DNA of 8,337 nt from Deltaproteobacteria bacterium. GTDB lineage: Bacteria > Desulfobacterota > GWC2-55-46. The notes under the pieces were generated by a model. It was not told where the DNA came from, ran no database searches, and saw nothing but the letters and a program-made list of their open reading frames with translations. The DNA is taken from contig JAKAIQ010000086.1 of NCBI GenBank assembly GCA_021825035.1, forward strand, positions 1 to 8,337, read 5' to 3'. How positions within the stretch are numbered: the first letter of the stretch is position 1; every line of letters begins with the position of its first letter. Positions 1 to 6,337 of this stretch are shown one piece after another. Both the position numbers and the translations under genes were made by a program.

Positions 1-550
1 AGCGCTCTTTCAGTATCTCGGCGTCGAATACGCATATCGCCGCCCCTTCCGTCCATGCCCGTTCCGGAAGTCCTGCCTTCACACACGCCGCTTCGAGGAA
101 CCCTGCTCTGTCAAAGCCGTGCTCCATTGCCACCTGAGGCAGAAGCACCCCGCGCTTCATGCCCCTGGTTATTTGTATCCCGTGTTTCCCTATTTCAATC
201 TCCGACGGGTCTTCGACCTTTCTAAGCGGTGAAAGCACGGAGACCTCTATCTCCATATCCTTGAGCTCGCCTTCGTCCATCGGTGGGAAGCGCGGGTCCT
301 GGGAGGCCGCTGCCGCAGCCATTTCCATCACGGTCTTATAGAGGGGGACCGAGGAGGAGAACGTGCCGAGGCAGCCTCTGAGCCGTCCATGCCTGCGTAT
401 GGTTACGAAGGCGCCCGCGTCTTGGAGAAGGTTTTCCGATTCGACTTCCTTTCCGGCTCCGAGGGCCGTTCCTTTCACGCGGGCCTCTATAGAGGAGCGA
501 GCCATTTCAAGAAGCGCGGATTTTTCGGGGCCGGTTAAAGACATTTCCAT
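1..550 (-). CDS. amrA: AMMECR1-domain protein (AmmeMemoRadiSam system protein A), 3' end off the window
   Basis: Reading leftward from an ATG at 550, 183 codons stay open to the edge, so only the last few residues are missing for a family usually about 180-200 residues long. Family hallmarks are visible: LRGCLGT at about residues 57-63, a DPRFPP segment at 85-90, an EIEVSVLSPL stretch near 100-109, and LLPQVAMEHGF at 136-146. The AMMECR1 family is often encoded near a Memo-like protein and a radical SAM protein (the AmmeMemoRadiSam set). Its biochemical role is not settled, and the partners would have to lie left of the window. A second in-frame ATG sits at 544, and neither start has a clear Shine-Dalgarno. 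Just upstream is a T-rich tract on the coding strand. The gene is divergent from nadA. The family call is firm; the exact start is not. Confidence 0.9.
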   Translation of the reverse strand, partial: MEMSLTGPEKSALLEMARSSIEARVKGTALGAGKEVESENLLQDAGAFVTIRRHGRLRGCLGTFSSSVPLYKTVMEMAAAAASQDPRFPPMDEGELKDMEIEVSVLSPLRKVEDPSEIEIGKHGIQITRGMKRGVLLPQVAMEHGFDRAGFLEAACVKAGLPERAWTEGAAICVFDAEILKER

Positions 551-555
551 CCAAA

Positions 556-574
556 GATAAAAAAGATAAAAAAA
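556..574 (-). repeat. Tandem GATAAAAAA repeat upstream of the AMMECR1 start
   Basis: Two adjacent perfect copies of GATAAAAAA (556-564 and 565-573) give, on the AMMECR1 coding strand, two T-runs separated by ATC. They lie where the ribosome binding site would normally be. A U-rich leader of this kind may serve as an S1-type ribosome contact or as part of a promoter, but that is inference. Confidence 0.4.
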
Positions 575-649
575 TTCAGGCGGCGAAGTGGAGCGTTACT
601 GTTCCATGGATGGCCTGGGTATCGCATCGCCGGAGACATCGCCTGCCGC

Positions 650-670
650 TTTCCCTTATTTGAAGGGAAA
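650..670. promoter_or_regulatory. 8-bp perfect inverted repeat in the AMMECR1/nadA divergent region
   Basis: TTTCCCTT (650-657) and AAGGGAAA (663-670) are perfectly complementary around a 5-base spacer. The element lies between the two divergent genes, about 40 bases upstream of the best nadA -10 candidate, a place where an operator would act. It is not followed by a T-run on either strand, so it does not look like a terminator. I cannot assign a regulator. Confidence 0.4.
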
Positions 671-685
671 ATAAGATTTAAGTCA

Positions 686-714
686 TGGAGTTTACAGGCA
701 TGATAACATATAAT
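686..714 (+). promoter_or_regulatory. Candidate sigma70-type promoter for nadA
   Basis: A perfect TATAAT (709-714) sits about 50 bases upstream of the nadA ATG. With a 17-base spacer the -35 position reads TGGAGT (686-691), a weak match to TTGACA. A better -35 sequence, TTTACA at 691-696, is only 12 bases from the -10 box and so is badly spaced. A weak -35 could mean activator dependence, but this is a guess from sequence alone. Confidence 0.4.
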
Positions 715-764
715 CCTTAATTATTCGAGGGTTTATTGATAAAATACCGTTTAAGAGGGTAGAG

Positions 765-1685
<921 letters not shown>

Positions 1686-1717
1686 ACGCGCCTTCCGGCA
1701 CGCGGCGGGCCGCCTGT

Positions 1718-1743
1718 CCGCGGGAATCCCGCAGCGGTCTTTT
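1718..1743 (+). terminator. Probable intrinsic terminator after nadA
   Basis: A GC-rich stem-loop (GCGGG-AAT-CCCGC core at 1720-1732, alternatively CCGC paired with GCGG as outer stem) is followed directly by TCTTTT (1738-1743). It begins about 33 bases after the nadA stop, and the next gene has its own strong promoter, which fits transcription ending here. The T-run is short, so efficiency is uncertain. Confidence 0.55.
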
Positions 1744-1796
1744 CCCTCCTGAGCGGCAGTCCACGAACGCGCTCTTTCCTGCCCATCCTCACCGGT

Positions 1797-1824
1797 TTGA
1801 CAGCGACGGCGTTGCGGCTATAAT
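1797..1824 (+). promoter_or_regulatory. Consensus sigma70-type promoter for the DUF1540 gene
   Basis: TTGACA (1797-1802) and TATAAT (1819-1824) both match the consensus perfectly and are separated by 16 bases. Transcription would be expected to start near 1830-1832, about 40 bases before the ATG at 1871. Its strength on paper, together with an inverted repeat right at the predicted start, suggests a highly expressed gene held under repression. Confidence 0.8.
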
Positions 1825-1860
1825 TGTGTTTACAGCGGGAGGGATGCGCCGTAAACACAA
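1824..1860. promoter_or_regulatory. Operator-like perfect 10-bp inverted repeat between -10 box and start codon
   Basis: TTGTGTTTAC (1824-1833) and GTAAACACAA (1851-1860) are perfect reverse complements around a 17-base spacer; a further GCG/CGC pair inside (1835-1837 / 1847-1849) lengthens the stem after one mismatch. The left arm begins at the last base of the -10 box and the right arm runs into the Shine-Dalgarno AAGGAGG (1859-1865). Because the predicted transcript starts inside the left arm, a DNA operator for a dimeric repressor is more likely than a full RNA hairpin. An RNA structure hiding the ribosome site remains possible if transcription starts slightly earlier. Confidence 0.65.
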
Positions 1861-1870
1861 GGAGGGAATC

Positions 1871-2158
1871 ATGGCCATAAGCATTCCGAAGATAACTAAA
1901 TGCTCGGTTACCGAATGCGCGTACAACAGGGATAATAAATGCCATACGATGGCAATAACCGTGGGCGATTCGCATGCCGCCTGCGATACGTTCTTCAAGG
2001 CTTCGCATAAAGGCGGCGCGCCCGGCCTCATCGCTTCGGTCGGCGCCTGCAAGGTCGAAGGGTGCAGGTTCAACATTGACCTCGAATGCTCGGCGTCGGG
2101 CGTCAACGTGGGGTTTCATGGCGGCCATGCGGACTGCCAGACCTTTTCGGCCAGATAG
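1871..2158 (+). CDS. Small cysteine-rich protein with two DUF1540 modules
   Basis: This 95-residue protein consists almost wholly of two copies of a four-cysteine module. The first has C11, C16, C24 and C38; the second has C60, C65, C73 and C89. The cysteine spacing is the same at the first two steps (x4, x7) and slightly longer at the last (x13 versus x15). Each copy ends in a C-x-TF motif (CDTFF, CQTFS). This matches the DUF1540 family, whose function is unknown; four regularly spaced cysteines suggest metal binding, which is inference. There is no signal peptide or membrane segment, so it should be cytosolic. The ATG at 1871 is chosen because AAGGAGG ends 5 bases upstream; a GTG at 1826 in the same frame lies before the predicted transcript start. 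It appears monocistronic, with a consensus promoter and an operator-like repeat. Confidence 0.85.
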   Translation: MAISIPKITKCSVTECAYNRDNKCHTMAITVGDSHAACDTFFKASHKGGAPGLIASVGACKVEGCRFNIDLECSASGVNVGFHGGHADCQTFSAR

Positions 2159-2244
2159 TAAAGAGTCGAGTATCGGTGAATCAAGGCTTTGCGTTCTTTG
2201 CCGTCCCTTCCCGCTGCTTCAAAAGTGGTTGTAAGTTTTCTTCA

Positions 2245-2270
2245 GCCGGGCTTTCCGAAAGATGCCCGGC
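2245..2270. other. GC-rich stem-loop downstream of the DUF1540 gene
   Basis: GCCGGGC (2245-2251) and GCCCGGC (2264-2270) form a perfect 7-bp stem with a 12-base loop, about 85 bases after the DUF1540 stop. No T-run follows on either strand, so it is not a textbook intrinsic terminator. It may stabilise the 3' end of the transcript or be the pause element of a weak terminator. A third GCCCGG copy lies at about 2283. Confidence 0.35.
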
Positions 2271-2335
2271 AGAAAAGCCGTAGCCCGGGAATACCGCCGT
2301 CCGGCCCAATTATTCGGACTATCACGAAACTCCTT

Positions 2336-2364
2336 TTGACAAAACATCCTGCCGGTGGTATATG
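2336..2364 (+). promoter_or_regulatory. Strong sigma70-type promoter for the SAM hydrolase gene
   Basis: TTGACA (2336-2341) and TATATG (2359-2364) are spaced by 17 bases. The predicted transcript start near 2371 is only about 13 bases before the ATG at 2384, so the mRNA would have a very short leader without a recognisable Shine-Dalgarno. Confidence 0.65.
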
Positions 2365-2383
2365 AAATCACCGCCTCCGTAAA

Positions 2384-3172
2384 ATGCACAGGATAATAAC
2401 CCTTACAACGGATTTCGGGCTGAAAGACCCGTACGTCGGCTCCATGAAGGGGGCGATCCTCTCCATAAATCCCGGCGCCGTCCTGGTGGACATAACCCAT
2501 CTGATTTCCCCGGCCGATATCGTCGAAGGCGCGCTCGTGCTGTCGGAAGCGTATAAAACATTTCCAAAGGGCGCAATACACGTCGGAGTTGTCGATCCCG
2601 GTGTTGGCGGGCCGAGAATGCCGATCCTTATCGAGACCGAAAGGCACTCGTTCGTCGGCCCGGACAACGGGCTTTTCAGCATGGCCTTACGCAACGAAAA
2701 AGTTAGGCGGGTAATAAGGCTTTCCAGCAAGAGGCATTTCAGGAAAAGGGCAAGCAGCACCTTCCACGGCAGGGACATATTCGGCCCGGCGGCGGCGCAC
2801 CTGAGCCTCGGCGTAGACCCCGGAGATCTCGGGGATATGATCGAAAGCGGCGCTCTAAAGGGCGTTCGGATGCCGCTGCCGCTGAAAAAAAGAGGCTTCA
2901 TCGAAGGACAGGTTCTTTATACGGACTCTTTCGGGAGCCTCCTTACCAACATAGGAAAAGAGGATATCGCCGGGCGTAAAGGCGCGTTAGAGACCGAGAT
3001 AAACGGCTTCATCATAAGAGGGCTGAAAAAGACCTATAGCGCGGTCGACATGGGCGCGCCGCTGGCCCTTATCGGAAGTTCCGGGAACCTGGAGATAGCG
3101 GTAAACTGCGGAAGGGCCTCGGAGGCTCTGAAGGCAAAGGTCGGCGACAGGGTTATCCTGAGGTTCCTGTAG
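2384..3172 (+). CDS. S-adenosylmethionine hydrolase (SAM hydroxide adenosyltransferase, DUF62 family)
   Basis: This 262-residue protein belongs to the fluorinase/chlorinase-like fold family. Its common members hydrolyse S-adenosylmethionine to adenosine and methionine using an activated water rather than a halide. Signatures seen in order are TLTTDFG at 6-12, VDITH at 35-39, VVDPGVGG at 69-76, FVGPDNG at 90-96, FHGRDIF at 127-133, TDSFGSLLTNI at 180-190 and SSGNLEIAVN at 232-241. The Asp-Arg-His set characteristic of the hydrolases is present as D71, R78 and H128, with the usual 7-residue Asp-Arg spacing; this argues against a true halogenase. Length and both domains look complete. It sits alone behind its own promoter, with no Shine-Dalgarno before the ATG. 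Its physiological purpose is not well established in the family. Confidence 0.92.
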   Translation: MHRIITLTTDFGLKDPYVGSMKGAILSINPGAVLVDITHLISPADIVEGALVLSEAYKTFPKGAIHVGVVDPGVGGPRMPILIETERHSFVGPDNGLFSMALRNEKVRRVIRLSSKRHFRKRASSTFHGRDIFGPAAAHLSLGVDPGDLGDMIESGALKGVRMPLPLKKRGFIEGQVLYTDSFGSLLTNIGKEDIAGRKGALETEINGFIIRGLKKTYSAVDMGAPLALIGSSGNLEIAVNCGRASEALKAKVGDRVILRFL

Positions 3173-3190
3173 CGTTACGTTCAAGAAATC

Positions 3191-3217
3191 CAGCGCAGGC
3201 GACGCGGCGCTGTCTTT
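3191..3217 (+). terminator. Weak terminator candidate after the SAM hydrolase gene
   Basis: CAGCGC (3191-3196) pairs with GCGCTG (3207-3212) around a 10-base loop and is followed by TCTTT. It begins about 18 bases after the stop codon. The stem is short and the T-run is brief, so this is tentative. Confidence 0.35.
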
Positions 3218-3480
3218 CCCGACGATGGACGCCCGTAGCATCGCGGCTCCGCCTCACCCTCCGGGGGCCGGTACTGAAGGCCCGCGCGCTGTCAGGCCTT
3301 CCCGTTCCCCTGCTCAATCCAATCCTTTTATGGTCGATAATTAGAACCGGCGGCGCGACTTCAATATAGAGGTTTTCGATACGCCGCAGCTTGCTGCCGG
3401 GATGTCCGTTAAGATTAAAATTTCCTTTGAATAATCATGGCGTCTCGCGTAAAATCCTTCCAGCGGCGTTGCCGCCGGGA
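3218..3480. other. Gene-free stretch upstream of the response regulator
   Basis: I see no convincing protein, RNA gene or well-formed promoter here. Short open frames on both strands lack ribosome sites and family features. Its right end (about 3325-3435) is more AT-rich, as expected of a promoter region. The best -10-like strings, GATAAT at 3336-3341 and AATAAT at 3430-3435, have no acceptable -35 partner. A small GGGCC/GGCCC stem lies at 3265-3283. Confidence 0.4.
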
Positions 3481-3487
3481 AAGGAGG
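3481..3487 (+). promoter_or_regulatory. Shine-Dalgarno that decides a TTG start for the response regulator
   Basis: AAGGAGG at 3481-3487 lies 6 bases before TTG at 3494, in the response-regulator frame. The two other in-frame candidates, ATG at 3437 and ATG at 3536, have no such site. Confidence 0.65.
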
Positions 3488-3493
3488 CCTTTG

Positions 3494-4630
3494 TTGGACA
3501 TTATCGGGGGATCGGACGACGCTTCGCGCGAAATAATGAAGCGTACCATAATCGTCATCGATGATGAAGAGCCTGTCCGCAAGGTCCTCAATACCCACCT
3601 TTTGAAAGAAGGATACGACGTTATCCAATCCGCGGGGGACAACGCCGTCTTCGACCTCCTCCGGAATCTATACTGCGACCTCATAATCTGCGATATTACC
3701 ATGCCCGAAGCCGACGGCTTCAGGGTGCTCGAATTCGTCAGGGAGAACCTCGATACGACGCCGGTCATAATGCTCACCGGACTGACCGACCTTTCCGTGG
3801 CCGTGGACATCATGAAAAGGGGCGCCTTCGACTATGTGATCAAGCCGGTGAAGAAGGACGATCTCATGGCCATCGTGCGCAGGGCCCTTGTTCACAGGGA
3901 CCTTCTCGCGAGAAACAAGGAGCTTGAGCTCGAAAACAGGGAATATCAGGGTTTTCTCGAACAGAGGGTCCGGGAGCGCACGAAGGAGCTGAACGCTAAG
4001 GCGAAGGAGCTTCAGAAGGCCTACGGCCTCCTCAAGTCCACGAACATGCAGTTCGTAAACGTCCTTGCCGAGACCATAGAAGCGAAAGACGCCCATACGA
4101 GAGGGCACTGCAACCGGATGCGGATCCTTTGCATGGAGCTCGGCTCCCTTGCCGGGCTTTCCGCCGATGAGATGGAAGTCCTCGAATACGCCTCCCTTCT
4201 GCATGACCTTGGGAAGATCGGCATCGCCGAGGAGATACTGAACAAGACGGGGCCTCTGACCGAAGATGAATTCAGGCGCATGAGGGAGCATCCCGAGATC
4301 GGCGAGAAGATACTGCAGAGCGTACCCTCGATGGCGCCGATCGCAAAAGTGATATCCTGCCACCACGAGAATTTCGACGGGAGCGGTTATCCGAAGGGTT
4401 TGAAGGGCGCGGAGATACCTGTGGCGTCGAGGATAATAAGCGTGGCCGATCTCTACGACGCGATGTCGAGCGACAGGCCCTACCGCAAAGGGCTGCCTCA
4501 GAATGTCGTGCTGAGGGAGATGAAGAGGGTCGCCGGCTCCCAGCTCGACCCGGAGGTTGTCGCCGCATTCATCGAGAACAGGGTTCATCTCTCCGTAAGG
4601 AACGAAAGCGCTACGGCATCCGGACTTTGA
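3494..4630 (+). CDS. Response regulator with HD-GYP cyclic-di-GMP phosphodiesterase output
   Basis: Numbering from the TTG start (378 residues). An N-terminal receiver domain (about 17-135) has the acidic pair D23/D24, the phosphoacceptor D67 in ICDITMP, T95 in MLTG and K117 in IKP. A charged helical linker (about 132-181) is probably a coiled coil. The C-terminal HD-GYP domain (about 182-365) keeps HTRGH at 201-205, HDLGK at 237-241, H266 in HPEIG, HHENFDGSGYP at 290-300, D319 and D322 in DLYDA, and RPYRKG. All expected metal and signature residues are present, so an active phosphodiesterase that turns cyclic-di-GMP into pGpG or GMP is expected, switched by phosphorylation as in RpfG-type regulators. 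A histidine kinase gene follows 120 bases later and is the likely partner. Starting at ATG 3536 would still keep the whole receiver; the TTG is preferred for its ribosome site. Confidence 0.9.
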   Translation: MDIIGGSDDASREIMKRTIIVIDDEEPVRKVLNTHLLKEGYDVIQSAGDNAVFDLLRNLYCDLIICDITMPEADGFRVLEFVRENLDTTPVIMLTGLTDLSVAVDIMKRGAFDYVIKPVKKDDLMAIVRRALVHRDLLARNKELELENREYQGFLEQRVRERTKELNAKAKELQKAYGLLKSTNMQFVNVLAETIEAKDAHTRGHCNRMRILCMELGSLAGLSADEMEVLEYASLLHDLGKIGIAEEILNKTGPLTEDEFRRMREHPEIGEKILQSVPSMAPIAKVISCHHENFDGSGYPKGLKGAEIPVASRIISVADLYDAMSSDRPYRKGLPQNVVLREMKRVAGSQLDPEVVAAFIENRVHLSVRNESATASGL

Positions 4631-4682
4631 TCCCCGGCGTTCCCGCAGGCGCGTTTCGCCGCCGCCGGAGGCATCGAAGAAT

Positions 4683-4702
4683 AGCCCGACCGGATGCGGG
4701 CT
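4683..4702 (+). other. Small stem-loop between response regulator and kinase genes
   Basis: AGCCCG (4683-4688) and CGGGCT (4697-4702) form a 6-bp stem with an 8-base loop in the 120-base gap. There is no T-run after it, so it is more likely an mRNA-processing or translation-tuning element than a terminator, if it has any role. Confidence 0.25.
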
Positions 4703-4750
4703 TGAGGGAGCGACGGGTATCTTTCGAGGGCTTGCCGCGGACTTGACGAT

Positions 4751-5821
4751 ATGAATCAGCATCTGCAAATGATACTGGACAACTCGAAGGTCATCATACT
4801 CACGACCGACAGGGCGGGCCGCATAGTCGAGTTCAACCGGGAGGCGGAGAAGCTGCTCGGATACGGCAAGAACGAGGTCGTCGGCAAAAACGTCCTCATG
4901 CTCTATGAAAATCCGGCGCAGAGGGGGGAGCTTTTGAGCGAGGCCAGACCGGCCGGCGACGCCGTGTGGGCCGTCAGAAACCGCGAGGTGGTATTGAGGT
5001 CGAAGTCCGGGAAGACCTGCCATATAAGCCTGACGCTCTCGTCGATGGTAGACGAGATGGGAAAACCGATGGGGACGGTAGGCGTCGGCAAGGACATCAC
5101 CGAGCAGAAGATGCTCCAGTTCAAGCTCCTTCAGTCCGAAAAGCTCGCGGGTATAGGCACGCTCGCAACCGGTATAGGCCATGAGATAAACAATCCTCTG
5201 GCCGGGATACTGGGCATGGCTGAAGCGATAATCGACGAGGACGACGTGCGGGTAATCAAATCGCATGCCGAAGACATCGTGAAGTACGCGGTGCACGCCG
5301 GCAACATAGTAAGGCAGCTCTCCGCGTATTCGCGTTCCACACACGACGCCGGAGCCTCGACCGTCGATATGGCCGCTGTAATCGAAGATTCGCTCAAGAT
5401 GGCGAGGCATGTGGAGTCTTTCAACGCGATAGAGCTGGTTCTTGACCTGGAAAAAGATTGCTTTTTTACGGCCAATAGCGGCGAGCTGCAGCAGGTGTTC
5501 GTGAACCTCGCCGTGAACGCCATCCATGCCATGGGCGACAGGGGGACGCTTACGCTCAGGTGCCGCAGGGAAGGGGCCTTCGTGACGGCGGAGGTCTCGG
5601 ATACCGGGAGCGGCATACCGGAGGAGAATCTGAATAAGATATTCGACCCCTTCTTCACGACCAAGCCGCCGGGCAAGGGGACCGGACTCGGCCTTTACGT
5701 CGTCTATAAGATAATAACGGGGTACGGGGGGGCCATAGAGGTCGACAGCAAGGCCGGTCGTGGCGCCAGGTTCATCCTGAAATTCCCGTCGGCTGCCGGC
5801 GGCCCGGAGCCGACGTTTTAG
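4751..5821 (+). CDS. Soluble PAS-domain sensor histidine kinase
   Basis: This 356-residue kinase has a PAS sensor domain (about 5-118, ending in a typical VGKDITEQK linker) and a HisKA dimerisation domain with the phosphoacceptor H144 in GIGHEINNPLAG. The catalytic ATPase domain has an N box (NLAVNAIHAM, N252 and N256), G1 box (DTGSGIP from 284), F box (FDPFFTTK from 298) and G2 box (GKGTGLGL, 308-315). No membrane segment or signal peptide is visible, so it senses something inside the cell; the PAS ligand or cofactor cannot be read from sequence. All catalytic boxes are intact. It lies downstream of the HD-GYP response regulator and probably phosphorylates it. It has no receiver domain of its own. 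The ATG lacks a strong Shine-Dalgarno, but there is no in-frame start shortly upstream. Confidence 0.93.
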   Translation: MNQHLQMILDNSKVIILTTDRAGRIVEFNREAEKLLGYGKNEVVGKNVLMLYENPAQRGELLSEARPAGDAVWAVRNREVVLRSKSGKTCHISLTLSSMVDEMGKPMGTVGVGKDITEQKMLQFKLLQSEKLAGIGTLATGIGHEINNPLAGILGMAEAIIDEDDVRVIKSHAEDIVKYAVHAGNIVRQLSAYSRSTHDAGASTVDMAAVIEDSLKMARHVESFNAIELVLDLEKDCFFTANSGELQQVFVNLAVNAIHAMGDRGTLTLRCRREGAFVTAEVSDTGSGIPEENLNKIFDPFFTTKPPGKGTGLGLYVVYKIITGYGGAIEVDSKAGRGARFILKFPSAAGGPEPTF

Positions 5822-5823
5822 AT

Positions 5824-5852
5824 GCCGGTATCCTGCAAACCGGCGATACGGC
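5824..5852. terminator. Hairpin between convergent genes, weak bidirectional terminator candidate
   Basis: GCCGGTATC (5824-5832) pairs with GATACGGC (5845-5852) with one bulged G; alternatively GCCGG pairs with CCGGC (5840-5844). It fills the 36-base gap between the kinase stop and the stop of the leftward small gene, the usual place for a shared terminator. It lacks a T-run on either side, so the call rests mainly on position. Confidence 0.35.
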
Positions 5853-5857
5853 AAAGA

Positions 5858-6190
5858 TCAGTACCCGTTCTTCCCGTCGCCTTCGAGATCGTAAAAATTG
5901 AAATCGTTAGTCTCTCCGATGGGCCTGGTGAAGGTAAACGTGAAAGGGTCGGCGACGAGCCTTTCCGCGGCGGCCCCGACGCTTCTCGACGGCAACGTGA
6001 AAGGAAGGGCCGCTAAGAAAAAGACCGTGCCGGCCGCGAGGGAGGCTATGCCGAGCGGCCTGATTATGATGATGTCAAGGATCATGGCTTCGGCCGGCGG
6101 CGCGCTTGACGCCTGTTCCGAGGCAATGGCGGTCGAGGAAACGCTTACAAGCACGGCAAATGCTAACAGGGCGGCGATAGTCTTTTTCAT
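5858..6190 (-). CDS. Small exported protein of a conserved uncharacterised type
   Basis: The 110-residue product begins with a clear Sec-type signal peptide: KK after the start methionine, a hydrophobic core of Ala, Leu and Val, and a probable cleavage after STAIA near residue 24. The mature part has a hydrophobic segment starting at an IIIIRPLG motif and running through GTVFFLAALPFTLP, probably one membrane span or hairpin. It ends with AERLVADPFTFTFTRPIGE and an acidic, Asn/Gly-rich tail. I recall similar short proteins with paired RPLG motifs in Proteobacteria, some loosely labelled as transporters, but I know of no proven function. The ATG at 6190 is chosen because GGAGG (complement of 6196-6200) sits 5 bases upstream; an in-frame ATG at 6211 would put charged residues before the signal peptide. 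It has its own promoter candidate. Confidence 0.75.
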   Translation of the reverse strand: MKKTIAALLAFAVLVSVSSTAIASEQASSAPPAEAMILDIIIIRPLGIASLAAGTVFFLAALPFTLPSRSVGAAAERLVADPFTFTFTRPIGETNDFNFYDLEGDGKNGY

Positions 6191-6236
6191 TTTTCCCTCC
6201 ACTGGCTTCAAGTGTAGACATGAAACATCCCACGTG

Positions 6237-6256
6237 TGCCGTTACGCGTTGCGGCA
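6237..6256. promoter_or_regulatory. 20-bp imperfect palindrome near the predicted transcript start
   Basis: TGCCGTTACG (6237-6246) and CGTTGCGGCA (6247-6256) are mirror-complementary at 8 of 10 positions. The element lies just downstream of the leftward promoter at 6267-6294, overlapping or next to the expected transcript start, where a repressor could act. Chance occurrence is possible. Confidence 0.3.
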
Positions 6257-6266
6257 TATGTAAATA

Positions 6267-6294
6267 ACTATAGCCCTGATCCTGGAATTTTCAA
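6267..6294 (-). promoter_or_regulatory. Sigma70-type promoter for the small exported protein
   Basis: On the leftward strand TTGAAA (6289-6294) and TATAGT (6267-6272) are separated by 16 bases, both one or two changes from consensus. The predicted leader is about 70 bases. This separates the small gene from the upstream radical SAM gene in expression. Confidence 0.55.
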
Positions 6295-6337
6295 GACACG
6301 GATAAATGCGGGGGTCGCGGGCAGAAGCCGCGTACGG

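Noticed and set aside
1826..1870. Upstream GTG extension of the DUF1540 gene
   Set aside because: The GTG lies before the predicted transcript start and inside the inverted repeat; the ATG at 1871 has an ideal Shine-Dalgarno.
2384..3172. Fluorinase or chlorinase function for the DUF62-family protein
   Set aside because: The Asp-Arg-His set of the water-using SAM hydrolases is present, and no halogenation gene neighbourhood is seen.
3341..3628. A 95-codon minus-strand frame before and over the start of the response regulator
   Set aside because: Its IIDDDYG-like stretch is the complement of the receiver-domain coding sequence; no ribosome site and no independent support.
3668..5854. A 728-codon open frame on the minus strand opposite the response regulator and kinase genes
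   Set aside because: It is antisense to two complete, motif-rich genes, its translation shows no domain and is rich in His, Arg and Gly, and it lacks a ribosome site. Long antisense frames are common opposite GC-rich genes.
6316..6332. CGCGG/CCGCG stem as a terminator after the radical SAM gene
   Set aside because: Only 5 bp with no T-run in the leftward direction; it cannot be told from chance in GC-rich sequence.
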